60,000 nucleotides of DNA from Bolinopsis microptera. Taxonomy: Eukaryota > Ctenophora > Tentaculata > Lobata > Bolinopsidae. Below the pieces are notes generated by a model. The model did no database searches. It had not been told where the DNA came from and was given only the letters and a program-made list of their open reading frames with translations. Location of the stretch: positions 13,702,944-13,762,943 of the forward strand of contig NC_087083.1 of the NCBI RefSeq assembly GCF_026151205.1. The letters are read 5' to 3'. Position 1 is the stretch's first letter. Each line of letters opens with the position of its first letter. Below, in pieces: positions 11,301 through 37,075 of this stretch. The translations under genes and the position numbers were made by a program.

Positions 11301-14300
11301 AATCAATAATTTGAATGGAGGCGTCATGAAAATTATGACCGGGAGTATTAAAGTGGTCATGGACAAAGGAGGATTTGCCGGCTTTAACCGAAGCACGGTG
11401 TCCATTCATGCGTTCATTAAGGCGCTGTTCTGTGAGCCCAACATATTGAATACCACAAGAACAAGTGAGGAGATAGATAATAGAAGAAGATTTACAAGAA
11501 AAGGATTCAGAGTGAGTTAACATGAAAGAGTTATTAGTAACGTAACTGGTGAAAATATTACTTGACCTGAATGGTTTACAGGTGAGACATCTTGACTTAT
11601 TACACGGTGTTATATCAGGGGAAATAATACTGTTGGGATGAATCCAAGTGTTGGATGTGATGTTATATATTTTATTTCCTTTCTTAAGTCAAGAATTTAC
11701 AGGACAAACTTAACAGCCGACTCCAACTGAAAAAGCCCTGGGAACCATCACCAACCAGATGCCTTGGGGCTGCCAAGGTTAAGCGGGCGTTAGGTGACAT
11801 GAACTAATGTTCTCCCACTGTCACAGTGCAGCCAAGCAGAGTGCTGTTGTTCCAAGAACACTCTTTATAACCGGATCACACACTGCCGCTGCTTCTCGTA
11901 CCGTAGCTAGGGCGGGCAGCTCAACAAATACAGTGTATTTGTTGTACAATGTACTGTCGTCATTAAAACCAGAGACTTAATGTCTGGATGCATAAAGATA
12001 GAGAGTAAAGATCGTAATTCTAAACTGCGTGTAATGTATGATGTTGTGTTAGAATGGTAACATTTCTCTAGTATTAGCATCAGCCTACAAGTTGTATAAT
12101 CTTACTGTATAACTAAGCGCGGTATGTTAGGAATTCTGATTGCCGCTTAATTATCGTGATAACGTAGTATACATAACAATCAGCTAATAGAACAGTTGCT
12201 ATATTACAACGTATTTCTACTGTCCAATACAGTCCTGCTAGTTATAATTACCTATACTAACTGAGCCATAGTAATAGTAATAGTAATAGTAATAGTAATA
12301 CTGTAATAGAGCAAGGTATTGGAGTATATCTGCTGCCGAAACAGTGCACTGATATCATTAAATGTACTACAGTCCTTGTATTTGAAAACAATGTATAAAT
12401 GCTAAATTTGGGTGTATTGTTTTACATGTCATTATCTTGACTTATCTGGGATTTAAAGTGGAACAGCAACCACCGCTTAGGCCTTAGAGTATAAAATTGT
12501 ATTGTGTTCTACAGTCTTACCGAATTACTCTTCTTAATTAATAATTTCTAGCTGAAATTATTCTTTATAATTTACCGTTAATTGGGTAATAACCATTTTA
12601 ATTAGATAATAACCTTTTTAATTAGATAATAACGTGTTTCAGCAAATAAGCGAAGATGATTTGCAGCACCTTCACCTCTTTACTGATTACGGTAGATTGG
12701 CCATGCAGGACGATAGTGACGACTCAAAATGCAAGCCATTCCAAGTTAGCTCAATATTCTAAATTATATATTTAAACTTCCTTTTTTTTTCAGATTTTTG
12801 TCTGACTTCCAGGAAACGTGTGGTTGAGCAACACTTTTTCTTACACGTCATTATAATTTTATTGATAAAGTTGATCTACACTTTATGGTTTAATCAGTAT
12901 TCTGATAATATCTTACCAAGGCGAGTTAGATAGATGTGGATTCTGGTGGGGAGGCATATTTTCTTGAGACGTGACAGCTCCTCACCAAAATTAACTTCTA
13001 TGAACATATCATTTACAGAGGTTAGAATTTCTGATCAGAGATTGGGCATTTGAATACGAGTTTGAACTGGGAGCTTCTGGTGGAAAGAACTACTTGAACA
13101 AAATACTTGCTGTAAGTTTCAAACTGAGAATTTGTGGCAACTTGCCATCTAATCCTTCTGCATATCGTCATTATTGGCATCGTCATTTTCTCCACAAGAT
13201 TGATTTGTAAAGCTTTTTGGCGCAATGCAGTAAGCCGCCATGACAAAATTGTATTAAAATTACCTGGCATTTCGCGCTGAAAAACGCGCGTCGTCCTTTT
13301 CAAAATTAGCTGGCAAAAATCGTTTATCCCATCAATCGACGAAACCAGAGCTCTAGCAGCACTTGAAATATCACCCATTAATTAAGTACCCTACCTAATT
13401 ACTTAATTAAATACTCTATCCAGGTATCAGAAAACCAGCACGAAGAGCTAATGGAGGTACGTCACCACATAACCAACTGTTTTGCAGATGTGGGGTGTTT
13501 CCTGCTCCCATACCCCGGCCGAACTGTCGCTTCTAAACCTCAGTTTACTGGCAGATTAGCAGGTGAGCTGCATTTTTACACTTTTAATCAGCTCAGATAC
13601 ATGTAGATATACTACTGACTAGACGGTTTTATGGGTGGTTACCATCAAACATTAACCTCGTTTATAATGGGACAAAGTTAATAAACATGGTGAAGAAGAA
13701 GAGTTGATTTATAAATTGTAATTATTATTAACTGGCTTGTTAATAAACATTGTGAAGAAGAAGAGTTAATTTATATAATGTAATTATTATTAACTGGCTT
13801 GGTGTTACCACTTACCATCTTGCTACCTCGCAGATATGGAGGGTGATTTTGCGAGTGGCATAGAGAAGCTTATACCTTACTACTTACACGAGGAAACGTT
13901 GCAGTCCAAGAAGATTCATGGTCAGACATTGAAGGGCAAAGATTTACTTCATTATTTCAAGGTTAGTTTTAAAATTTATTTCAATCTTTTAATAGTCATG
14001 CTGAAATATTTTGTCGTTTTTCTGATTTATCTGGATGTTGATGTTCGTTCATCACCATATTTTTTACTAACATGTCGTCGTGCTATTCTTCATGAGCCAT
14101 GATACTATTTCTACCAATTTAATCAGAGCTACGTTGAGATCTACCAACAAGACACCCTGCCAGAGCCAATGACAATGCTAAGAGCCACAGCTGAAGCAAA
14201 CAACCTCTCAGCGCTTGCTTCTGCTCAGGAGAAATACACTGAGAATATGGAAAAGGTAACATTTTTGTTGCTGTATATCACACATCTATTCTGCAGAAAA

Positions 14301-17300
14301 TCACATCTATTTTAGAGAAAATGAACACTTGCTCTTGTTTGATAAATTTTGGATTAATATCCTGATCTAATTTGTATTTGACACCTTCCCCTCGCTTTGT
14401 TCGGATCTGGTATAGTACATCTCTCGGCACACTATTACTGATGTAAAAAACAAGTGTTCCTTTTTAAAGCTCGTATAATTGGATCACTCAGTCACTCAAA
14501 ATCGTCAGCGATCTAATTTATTTGTAACACCCTTGCTTTGCTCGGATGCTTCTATTTCTCCTTTAAAGCTCTTTTAAAGAGTTTCAAAACTTTAAAGTTG
14601 GTAAAAAATTGTAAATTCCACCCACGTCAGACGTAAACATGCACGCTATCGCCAAAGTAGCCTAATAACCCATCGTGTTTCAGAAAGTTGGTGGTGATCA
14701 TGGGTACCTAAACGACACTGATATGCTCACCCAACACGCAGAATCTATCGACCTGGCTGAGAAAGAGTTCAACAGCACCAGGAAAATGGGTGGCGCCGAG
14801 CTCAGGTATGGTAATGTTATTATTTATATTACTTATATTTATATTACTTATATTTATATTACTTATATTATATATTTATGTTACTTATATTACCATGAGA
14901 GACGACAGCATTGGGAAATACCGAATTGTAAGACTAGAATGCCCTTAGTCACTGAGAAGGAACTACTCGTATATATTGATCAGTTATTGTCGCATTAACA
15001 AATCTCAATCGCAGCTGAGGGTATTATTAGGACGACAGAACTGGATTTTTCTAATTCAAGATTTATATAATATATATAAAATATATTAAAATGTAATACA
15101 AACTGAAAACAAAGTTATCGCAATTAAACAGATCATTATGCCGCTTTTATAAATCACTGCACGTGCGCGTAGATGTCGCCCAATCTACACATGCGGTCAC
15201 AGCGTGTGCACGTTAATCTACACGTGCGGTCACAGCGTGTGCACGTTAATCTACACGTGCGGACGTTAATCTACACGTGCGGTCACAGCGTGTGCACGTT
15301 AATCTACACGTGCGGTCACAGCGCGTGCACGTTAATCTACACGTGCGGTCACAGCGTGTGCACGTTAATCTACACGTGCGGTCACAGCGTGTGCACGTTA
15401 ATCTACACGTGCGGTCACAGCGTGTGCACGTTAATCTACACGTGCGGTCACAGCGTGTGCACGTTAATCTACACGTGCGGTCACAGCGCGTGCACGTTAA
15501 TCTACACGTGCGGTCACAGCGTGTGCACGTTAATCTGCACGTGCAGTCACAGCGTGTGCACGTAAATCTGCACGTGCGGTAACAGCGTGTGCACGTTAAT
15601 CTACACGTGCGGTCACAGCGTGTGCACGTTAATCTACACGTGCGGTCACAGCGCGTGCACGTTAATCTGCACGTGCGGTCACAGCGTGTGCACGTTAATC
15701 TACACGTGCGGACGTTAATCTACACGTGCGGTCACAGCGTGTGCACGTTAATCTACACGTGCGGTCACAGCGCGTGCACGTTAATCTACACGTGCGGTCA
15801 CAGCGTGTGCACGTTAATCTACACGTGCGGTCACAGCGTGTGCACGTTAATCTACACGTGCGGTCACAGCGTGTGCACGTTAATCTACACGTGCGGTCAC
15901 AGCGTGTGCACGTTAATCTACACGTGCGGTCACAGCGCGTGCACGTTAATCTACACGTGCGGTCACAGCGTGTGCACGTTAATCTGCACGTGCAGTCACA
16001 GCGTGTGCACGTAAATCTGCACGTGCGGTAACAGCGTGTGCACGTTAATCTGCACGTGCGGTCACAGCGTGTGCACGTTAATCTGCACGTGCGGTCACAG
16101 CGTGTGCACGTTAATCTGCACGTGCGGTCACAGCGTGTGCACGTTAATCTGCACGTGCGGTCACAGCGTGTGCACGTTAATCTGCACGTGCGGTCACAGC
16201 GTGTGCACGTTAATCTGCACGTGCGGTCACAGCGTGTGCACGTTAATCTGCACGTGCGGTCACAGCGTGTGCACGTTAATCTGCACGTGCGGTCACAGCG
16301 TGTGCACGTTAATCTGCACGTGCGGTCACAGATTCTACCAAACGACATTTCTGAATTGAATAATATTTAACCCTCAGTAAGACATTCCTGGAGAAGCTAG
16401 AGAAGTATATGGAGGACCAGTTCCAGCAGTACACTAAGATAAACGAGAGTAAAAACATATTCAAGTCTGCCCGGACACCTATAACCCTCTTTATCGTGTT
16501 GGCTGTTGCTTACGTTGCTCATGTGAGTATTATTAATGCTTTTCAAACAAAGTTACATCGAATTCTTCATTTAGCGCATCCTGGGTTTGGACAGGATATG
16601 CCCGTTTAAAATATTTCCATCACGTTACATTACATAATTCTCAATAAATGTAATAGATTTGTAGTGTTGTAATTAGTTAAAAACATTGTGAGTAATGTGT
16701 AGGATCGGAGGGTTTGTGATTGTATGAATATTGAGAAGTAACATCGGTGTTAGACATCCTGTTGTTACACCGTTACACCCTGTCGTTACACCCTGTTGTT
16801 ACCCCCTGTCGTTACACCCTGTCGTTACCCCCAGGGAATCCTGAAGGCAGTGTACCTGGGTCCACTAGCGATGGTGTGTAACGCAGTGTTCTGGGGAGCC
16901 ATGTCCACGCTAGGTGTCTGGATAACCCTCAAGTGGAGAGCTGAACATCAGGAAGTAGCGGAGCGTATAGATCACGTGGCCGAGATGATCTGGGAACAGG
17001 TAGGGTTTGTTGCCAGCATCTATTACGGCGGTTTTATATTGTTATTACGTGCTATTTTCATTGTCACGACGCATTTGTTGTTACTTTTAAGATTGAGAAT
17101 ATTATTCTGATTATTTCTTGTTTCTTGATAACACAGCAGAACTGATTGATTGATGGATGACTTTTGTAAAGCATGAGTTCTACAATTCTTAGCTTTTAGT
17201 GTAATGAATGTATGATTATTCATGTAATCACTATCAGGGGACTGGGGATTTTATCATAAATTATAACTGATTATATTCGTTATTTGATCACAATTTTACC

Positions 17301-18842
17301 GTATATTTGCTAGGGCGGATTGGAAAGAATGTTTTGAATGTGGTGGGGTAGGTTGATTGTACCACAGCACAGCTATTTTGTTTTATCTGAGTGATATTTT
17401 GCAGGGTGGCCCAGAATCTAAAGCAATTTTCATATCTTTTAACTTTTGTAAACAGCTAAGTTAGAAGATGTCAATGTTGATGAAATAAGCGCTTTACAAT
17501 CTACTTGCTGTGGATTCTGGGCCACCTTTAGAATCGTGTCCGAGCCACCATTGTGTACGTACCAGTGGTATGAACAACTGGTACGCACTACGCACCAGTG
17601 GTACGAACCAAGGAAGTGGTACTACCACTTCCTTGTGGTAGTTTGGAGCGTGTAGTTGAAATGATTTCAATGGTACGCCACACAACACAACAGTGACCGT
17701 TGAGGTGATAGTGACCAGTGGCATGATTATATAACTCTTACACTATGTATTCTTTAAGACTAAACACATTTGTCTTGATATGATACTAGAGACTCTATGA
17801 TACTTGATCTTGAAAACTATAATGTTGTCGTATGAAGTTGGGGTCTTATATTATCACTGAAACTATCGAAAAACTAAGAGAAAACTGGAGTCTAGAAATA
17901 CTTATTTATCTCACAGACCAACTTCATTGAACAACGAATCAGATATAATGTGTATACTAACTCAATAGTCAGCTGAAATATGCAAAGTATCATATTTCGT
18001 TGACTTCTTGTTTCTTACCTTGGGGGTCGTTCATTTATAACGTCATCACTGAAGGGTGAGGAGATTTCAAAATGATGACGCGGCTCATATAATTTCTAAA
18101 CGGTTTTGGTACTGGTAAACAATATGAAGTCGAGGGTTTCCAAACAGTTTAAAAGTGATGACGTAACACAATATTTGAACGGTTCTTTCTATCTTCTTTA
18201 TTGGCTGTGCTTTGTTTCTAACTCTACCTAGCACCTTATTTCCAGTGTTCTCAATAAATAGTGTTATAGTGTTGAGTAAAACTTGTGTATCTCTGTTTTA
18301 CTCTGAGAAAGAGGTGTTAACCTGCGTGAACTTTAGTTTTGCTTACTCTTAATTACTTAATTAATTACTTAATTACTTAATTAATTACTTAATTAATTAC
18401 TTAATTAATTACTTAATTAATTACTTAATTAATTACTTAATTAATTATTTAATTAATTACTTAATTAATTACTTAATTAACTGATCGTTATAATGGCGGA
18501 CTTCACATGAGCATATATTGCTCAAATATTTAAATTTGAAACGTCTTTCCCCTCCACCATAATCTTTCCGCCCGTCCATCGATTAGCATAGACTTCTCTT
18601 TTCACGATAACCCGTGCCTTTATAGCGACAACGAACTATTTTAAAAACTCTTATTATCATCTACAGTACTAATAATTAGTAACCTATTACCTAATACTGA
18701 TAATTAGTAGTAATTAGTAACTTGATAATGTCTATTTCAGGGTCTGACGCCATTCTACGGGTTAGTGGTAGCTGCCGGAACAACAGCAGCAATAAAGCAT
18801 GCTCAAGCAGCACAACAAAGGAGCAAATCTAAAAAATCTTAG
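2309..18842 (+). CDS. atlastin, ER-fusion dynamin-like GTPase (14 exons)
   Basis: Coding exons: 2309-2372, 3440-3562, 6336-6468, 6858-6924, 7677-7799, 12643-12744, 13019-13111, 13424-13562, 13834-13961, 14127-14255, 14684-14805, 16378-16522, 16835-16999, 18741-18842. They total 1635 nt and encode 544 aa; all junctions are GT-AG and in phase. Atlastins tether and fuse ER tubules by GTP-driven dimerisation. Visible motifs: P-loop AFRKGKS (about 64-70), switch I Thr in ETSG (109), G3 DTQG (136-139), G4 variant RD in IRDW (211-212), the middle-domain ATAEANNL stretch, the SARTP motif just before the membrane anchor, two hydrophobic segments (about 443-459 and 462-487), and a short cytosolic tail (512-544) with a hydrophobic helix and a Lys/Ser-rich end. 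The length is close to animal atlastins (~540-560 aa). Every essential motif is present, so the gene looks functional. Introns are heavily loaded with repeats and an antisense retroelement. An AATAAA lies at 19121. Confidence 0.93.
2373..3439 (+). other. atlastin intron 1
   Basis: GT-AG intron, phase 1. It contains a ~45-bp direct repeat (copies starting near 2957 and 3105, about 148 bp apart) and a hAT-type MITE at 3281-3419 that ends only 20 bp before the acceptor. Confidence 0.8.
3281..3419. mobile_element. short hAT-like MITE next to a splice acceptor
   Basis: 139-bp element with terminal inverted repeats beginning CAGGGACAAAAG on both ends; one mismatch is seen over the first ~20 bp. 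It is flanked by a perfect 8-bp direct repeat, CTCACTCC (3273-3280 and 3420-3427). An 8-bp target duplication and a CAGGG terminus are typical of hAT transposons. It is too short to encode a transposase, so it is non-autonomous. Confidence 0.8.
3563..6335 (+). other. atlastin intron 2
   Basis: A 2.8-kb intron with no gene recognised. It contains a palindromic GTACACAATGTACTGT-type repeat at about 4220-4280 and GC-rich patches near 5150-5260 and 5750. Short ORFs in it (for example 5092-5382) have no family resemblance. Confidence 0.6.
6459..6765. repeat. G-rich minisatellite built from the exon 3 splice donor
   Basis: The last ~10 bases of atlastin exon 3 plus its donor (…AACAG|GTCAGT, donor at 6469) recur downstream as AACAGGTTAGTAGTGGGG-type units. 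They are separated by long G tracts and alternate with a diverged version (ATCGGTCAGTTTGAGG). About six to eight donor-like copies are visible. The G runs could form G-quadruplexes on the + strand or transcript. Confidence 0.85.
6925..7427. repeat. giant (GTTT)n microsatellite starting at a splice donor
   Basis: An uninterrupted run of about 126 GTTT units (503 bp). Its first bases, GTTTGT, are the 5' splice site of atlastin exon 4 (exon ends ACTGGAGAGAAG at 6924). Long open frames across it, reading FVCL or KQTN repeats, are not genes. Confidence 0.97.
8487..8594. repeat. CACGTG (E-box) minisatellite, ~11-bp units
   Basis: About ten tandem units of GTCACGTGTCT or GTCACGTGTTA, with two GCACGTG variants. 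Each unit carries a perfect CACGTG palindrome, the core of bHLH-zip binding sites. No function is shown. Confidence 0.85.
8789..8900. repeat. structured inverted-repeat block at the 3' end of the Penelope-like element
   Basis: Nested inverted repeats: GTGAACA (8789) with TGTTCAC near 8900; CTTGGCACA with TGTGCCAAG as 9-bp arms; internal ACCGGT palindromes; and a GGGGG/CCCCC pair. On the minus (element-sense) strand it contains CTGACGAG and, further on, CGAAAC, pieces found in hammerhead ribozyme cores. The folding was not computed. Confidence 0.5.
8890..11523 (-). CDS. Penelope-like GIY-YIG endonuclease / reverse transcriptase
   Basis: 877 aa from the first ATG. The frame is open for 58 more codons upstream (to 11698) and includes a Cys cluster [10 protein letters not shown] that precedes GIY-YIG domains in such elements, so the native N-terminus is probably longer. 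The GIY-YIG nuclease is at about 14-100: IIYLLTC, then IQYVGLT, then an R-ERM-H motif and a Glu before L-WINLL. A middle segment has [10 protein letters not shown] (about 440), resembling the DKG/DKA motif of Penelope-like proteins. The RT has motif A with [11 protein letters not shown], motif B with [16 protein letters not shown], and the catalytic YVDD (about 717-720). The C-terminus ends soon after the RT with no second GIY-YIG. The frame has no internal stop or frameshift, suggesting a fairly recent insertion. It should copy the element by target-primed reverse transcription. It is not related to the host gene around it. Confidence 0.88.
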   Translation of the reverse strand: MLTHSESFSCKSSSIIYLLTCSCGIQYVGLTEQRLNERMNGHRASVKAGKSSFVHDHFNTPGHNFHDASIQIIDFIDPSSTEDPRLALADRELLWINLLSTAHPLGLNDNIKGSGNISKSNFNDIYFKSKIKRYKRGHGRKKKNKSHEDRIYKRTLTLREIDNKYESLKRKMSESKYNFYKDISSLQKGELKQLSSHSLCKSGAIFLVIQSFAGQDSTSSPNITSVNSEFITFHYCSKIFDKLRIESVIRDSRILTLLPPNLTPFLPLKVYYKYDIPVGRKLFNYNRFLKSLDNTTISSILEGDCPCSSNPYCYQPRGHIITGDLAFIEHEDLRGIMSYGTKFREPVSVPPEQILESLNECSANFATRMARKHGLSCLEFQDWKDEVSRIFTNRLNFLSSSPNNFTPYNSILQRDDVKSYLDSLSSSFIICSVDKASNNYVFVCKKFYLLTLLNELGYDLTSLECRGNSTYHPVNSVEDDIIQEHVNFIKDNFNIRVSEDNLCLPRIFWIPKLHKNPYKSRFIAGASKCTTKQISVVVNKALKVLKEYFSKYCNSIYNNTGINCDWSINSSKQFLERLPRLEIFNMQVYDFTTLYTNLDLQVVQSLLFELIDLLFSNTNKFICVSLYKNNNFFSKKEYNGYLCFSADKLKTAITFILFNTFVCFGDQILRQTKGIPMGGNSSSQFADLSLGKCEFNYMTRLIKEKKFGLAKLLSRNCRYVDDLNTMNYLHFSNLIRSIYPPDLLMERSGDDNKSVNYLDINISMNNSGHVATKLYNKLDDFNFPVVMYTFPNSNISSSVGYNVFYGQVLRYSSIISDLDSFLCSTNTLYRTLLSRCYNDRLLKSKFRKLLKDRPSILYKYSILDVSDILDITFNVNR
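13112..13423 (+). other. atlastin intron 7
   Basis: Short intron. An antisense 118-codon ORF (13022-13378) overlaps exon 7 and looks like a shadow. No family is recognised. Confidence 0.6.
13663..13810. repeat. ~66-bp direct duplication in atlastin intron 8
   Basis: Two adjacent near-identical copies of a block with TGAAGAAGAAGAGTT and AATTATTATTAACTGGCTTG, about 66 bp apart, immediately before the acceptor region of exon 9. Confidence 0.8.
15176..16331. repeat. 33-bp minisatellite array with CACGTG in every unit (~35 copies)
   Basis: Lies in atlastin intron 11. The unit contains GTGCACGTTAATC, then (TA/TG)CACGTGCGG, then TCACAGC. The 33-bp length is a multiple of three, so long false ORFs appear on both strands (up to 217 codons). 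Variant units recur in the same order 449 bp apart: a truncated unit with GCGGACGTT at about 15258 and 15707, and a GTAAATCTGC variant at 15562 and 16011. The array therefore grew partly by duplication of a 449-bp block. The last ~9 units (from about 16036) are nearly identical. Confidence 0.95.
16748..16831. repeat. ~13-bp tandem repeat forming a splice acceptor tract
   Basis: Units of the form CCCTGTCGTTACA or CCCTGTTGTTACC, about six copies, ending directly in CCCCCAG, the acceptor of atlastin exon 13. The repeat supplies the pyrimidine tract. Confidence 0.85.
17405..17526. mobile_element. 122-bp MITE-like element, 14-bp inverted repeats
   Basis: Perfect 14-bp inverted repeats, GGTGGCCCAGAATC (17405-17418) and its complement (17513-17526). 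The interior has no coding capacity. No clear target duplication was found, so the superfamily is not assigned. Confidence 0.55.
17610..17634. repeat. perfect 12-bp hairpin
   Basis: AAGGAAGTGGTA followed by one C and the exact complement TACCACTTCCTT. It lies within a stretch of short GTGGTACGAAC-type repeats and is intronic. Function unknown. Confidence 0.7.
18345..18480. repeat. (TTAATTAC)n-type microsatellite
   Basis: Tandem TTAATTAATTAC/TTAATTAC units, about 130 bp, self-complementary and AT-rich. Confidence 0.95.
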
Positions 18843-19120
18843 GACCATGGGGGGCTGATGTTTGATTTAATTAGTCGTTTTAGGATTTTTTTTGCTATCA
18901 GGATTTGGGTGCCTAGATGTTGAGTTTGATTTTGAATATTCCATTTCATTTTTCTTTCCTGGATTGCCCGCGCTAATTAACAAATTTAACTTTTTGTAAA
19001 ATTTTAGCCGGCACTTGAGTTCACTTCGAAAATATCCGGTTTTGAGGGTCAAACTTTACTCTGGTACCGATGTAAAGGGATGCTATGTTAGTAAGAGTGA
19101 TTTGTGAATTGTGATATAAC

Positions 19121-19126
19121 AATAAA
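19121..19126 (+). promoter_or_regulatory. candidate polyadenylation signal of atlastin
   Basis: AATAAA about 280 bp after the atlastin stop codon; it is followed within ~30 bases by a TG-rich stretch. Confidence 0.45.
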
Positions 19127-19546
19127 TGTAACAATTTGAGGCTTGCTTTGTGTGAGTTTATATAAATCCTAGCTAATCTAATTAAGACGCTAATTGATGC
19201 CTAATTGGTGCTCTTAAATTGATTATCTAGGCCTTTTGATTACTAAATTTACCTCAGATAGATTTCTTAGATCTGCTGGGTCAGAAACCTTTACAGTAAA
19301 TTTTTATCGCATTTCCCCCCAGCCCGGGCTTGGCTGCTCCCCTTTTACCATCTTTTCTAAAACTAATTATATAATTATACAATTATATCTATTAATAGAT
19401 TGTAATTACAAATACCTTTGTTAGTTCTATGTTGTAAGAGAAAAGCATAAGATTTGCTCCTGGTACTAGAATTAATTTCAATTCTGAAAAATAAACTTCT
19501 AACGACGCGTTGATACTTTCATGCTTTATAATATGGGGTCGTTCAC

Positions 19547-19730
19547 ATATTACGTATTCAGCTGAGGAGGGGGGGGGGGGGGGGGGGGTTTCCGAATGAT
19601 TACGCTAGTGTAATTTTGACACAATAGCTATGTGTAAAACTGATTACGGAGGGGGCGGGGGGGGGGGGACTGGGGAGGGGGTTAAACATGTTCCAAAAAA
19701 TGGTAACGTAATATGTGAACGACCCCTATG
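19547..19730. mobile_element. MITE with GGGGTCGTTCAC inverted ends and poly-G tracts
   Basis: Begins GGGGTCGTTCACATATTACG and ends with the near-complement CGTAATATGTGAACGACCCC. The interior has three long G runs. It is non-coding. A second clear copy is at 49160-49600, and degenerate relatives lie near 18027-18185 and 25797-25975. TA sits at or near the outer edges, consistent with a TA target site but not proven. Confidence 0.75.
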
Positions 19731-20736
19731 GAGCAAGTCTTTGATTTAAAAATGATTTGATAACATCTGTCTATTGAATGCTTTTTAATTTATTGTTTAA
19801 TCTTGACAAAATTTCCTTTTCGATTTATATTTAACAAGTACGGTGGTGCAGTGCACATTCTGTTTACAAGGAGCTATTTTCTGAAAATTTGTATCTAATA
19901 ATTATAAGCTAATACACAAAGTGTTATCAACACAATTTATTTTAAAATAATAATGAACGCTCCTAAAAAATTATTGACTATCAAGAAATTCGTGATTACT
20001 TTCACTTAAAAATACCATGTTGTACAGATTTTGTGTTAACACTACACCACTGTTAAGATAAAAATCTATTACTTTCATGACGGAAAAACGTGTGATTTTA
20101 TGTCGGCCAAAATTTGAAATTGTAAACTCCAATATTTTGTTTTGTCTTCAATTACAAAATTCCCAATTCCTTTGGTGCTCCCAATATACTAGATCGCAAG
20201 TAAATTTAAATTAATAATAATATTGAGTACGATTTTTTGTTTTATATAGCATGCGTTGGCTATAAAAAAGTCAGTTTGTACATAAAGAATTAAGGAAACT
20301 TTTACTAAGGAGAAAGTATATTTGAGTAATAATTTGCGTGTTAGGCAATTAATTAATCGATTAATTGCCTAATTAAATAATTAGGCATGCCATTTAATAG
20401 GCAACACTTGTCATGTAGTGATTATGTTTGAATATTGGATAAAATTAAAATGCTTATACTATTTAATTTTGTGAGTTAAAAAACTTCTTTTGAATGCTTG
20501 TCCAAATAATCAAATTTGAAGTACAAAGTAAAAAATATTATTAACATTTAGTTAAAAGATTCAGAAATAAAATGATTAGTCTTCGAGTTTATACAATCAA
20601 GAAATTCAAAATTAACTTACAGATATCTTATAAACAATTCAAACCATTCTTTAGTAAAATTCCGCATCATTTAAACCTACAAAACAAAAATTAATTACTG
20701 GTTAATTAAGTAATTAACACCTAATTAGGTGAGAAA

Positions 20737-36619
<15,883 letters not shown>

Positions 36620-36632
<13 letters not shown>

Positions 36633-37075
36633 CCTGGTCACGTGGGATGAAAGTAACTAGGGAGTTTAGTAACCAGGGAGTTTAGTAACCAAGTCGTTTG
36701 GTGACGAGCTTTCGTAGTTACTTACATGGAATTTGTGTAACACGCGTGTCAAGCCGCGTGGTAATTTTTAAACTTGGTAACTCGGTGACTTACATATGTT
36801 ACTAGGTTAAAAGTGCCTTGGTTACTAAGTGCCTGGCCTTGGTTACTAAGTGCCTTGGTTACTAATTAACATGGTTACTAATTAACATGGTTACTAATTA
36901 ACATGGTTACTAATTAATATGGTTACTAAGAGGTATTGTTACAAAGCATTGTTGTATGCAGCAGACTGACCATACTCAGTAGCTTGACAAATCACGTGTT
37001 AACAATGTTAAACAATGTTAAACAATGTTAAACAACGTTAAACAATGTTAAACAATGTTAAACATTGTTTAAAGA
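36620..37075. repeat. degenerate tandem repeats in the WDR53-like 3' flank
   Basis: Units of GGTTACTAAGT, GTTTAGTAACC and ATGGTTACTAATTAAC, then AACAATGTTAA units (about 36998-37070). The first type echoes bases of the last coding exon (GGTTACTAAGTAC at about 36608). Confidence 0.8.

Larger units (their letters stand above)
8789..11698 (-). mobile_element. Penelope-like retroelement, Naiad type (N-terminal GIY-YIG), 5' end incomplete
   Basis: The element lies antisense in atlastin intron 5. It comprises the coding region at 8890-11698 and a structured 3' region down to about 8789. The domain order GIY-YIG then reverse transcriptase is the permuted order described for the Naiad/Chlamys clade of Penelope-like elements, not the canonical RT then GIY-YIG. 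The open frame reaches a stop at 11699-11701 without an ATG at its upstream end, so the 5' part may be truncated or spliced. I saw no target-site duplication, and the outer limits are uncertain; GC-richer sequence at 11700-11960 could be part of it. Confidence 0.8.
7800..12642 (+). other. atlastin intron 5, carrying an antisense retroelement
   Basis: A 4.8-kb intron. 7800-8480 is AT-rich with AATTAGA-type short repeats near 7810-7870. It is followed by a CACGTG minisatellite, the Penelope-like element, and an AT-rich tail with a short TAATAG tandem repeat near 12270-12300. Confidence 0.8.
17000..18740 (+). other. atlastin intron 13 with MITE-like inverted repeats
   Basis: 1.7-kb intron. It holds an inverted-repeat element at 17405-17526, a perfect hairpin at 17610-17634, a degenerate MITE of the GTCGTTCA family at about 18027-18185, and a TTAATTAC repeat at 18345-18480. 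No gene seen. Confidence 0.7.
18843..20736. other. atlastin 3' flank and intergenic region before the WDR53-like gene
   Basis: Contains the atlastin 3' UTR with AATAAA at 19121, a MITE at 19547-19730, and otherwise AT-rich sequence. The 5' UTR/promoter of the next gene is near its right end. No RNA gene was recognised. Confidence 0.6.

Noticed and set aside
13022-13378. 118-codon antisense ORF over atlastin exon 7
   Set aside because: It overlaps a conserved coding exon on the other strand, has no recognisable family and no convincing splice signals.
15176-16331. CRISPR-like array (regular short repeats)
   Set aside because: There are no unique spacers; the units are contiguous, the DNA is eukaryotic and the array is intronic.
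15173-16370. Several 100-217-codon ORFs ([11 protein letters not shown] and similar repeats), Cys-rich and tempting as a secreted repeat protein
   Set aside because: They follow the 33-bp intronic minisatellite, whose length is a multiple of three; open frames occur on both strands and in more than one frame.
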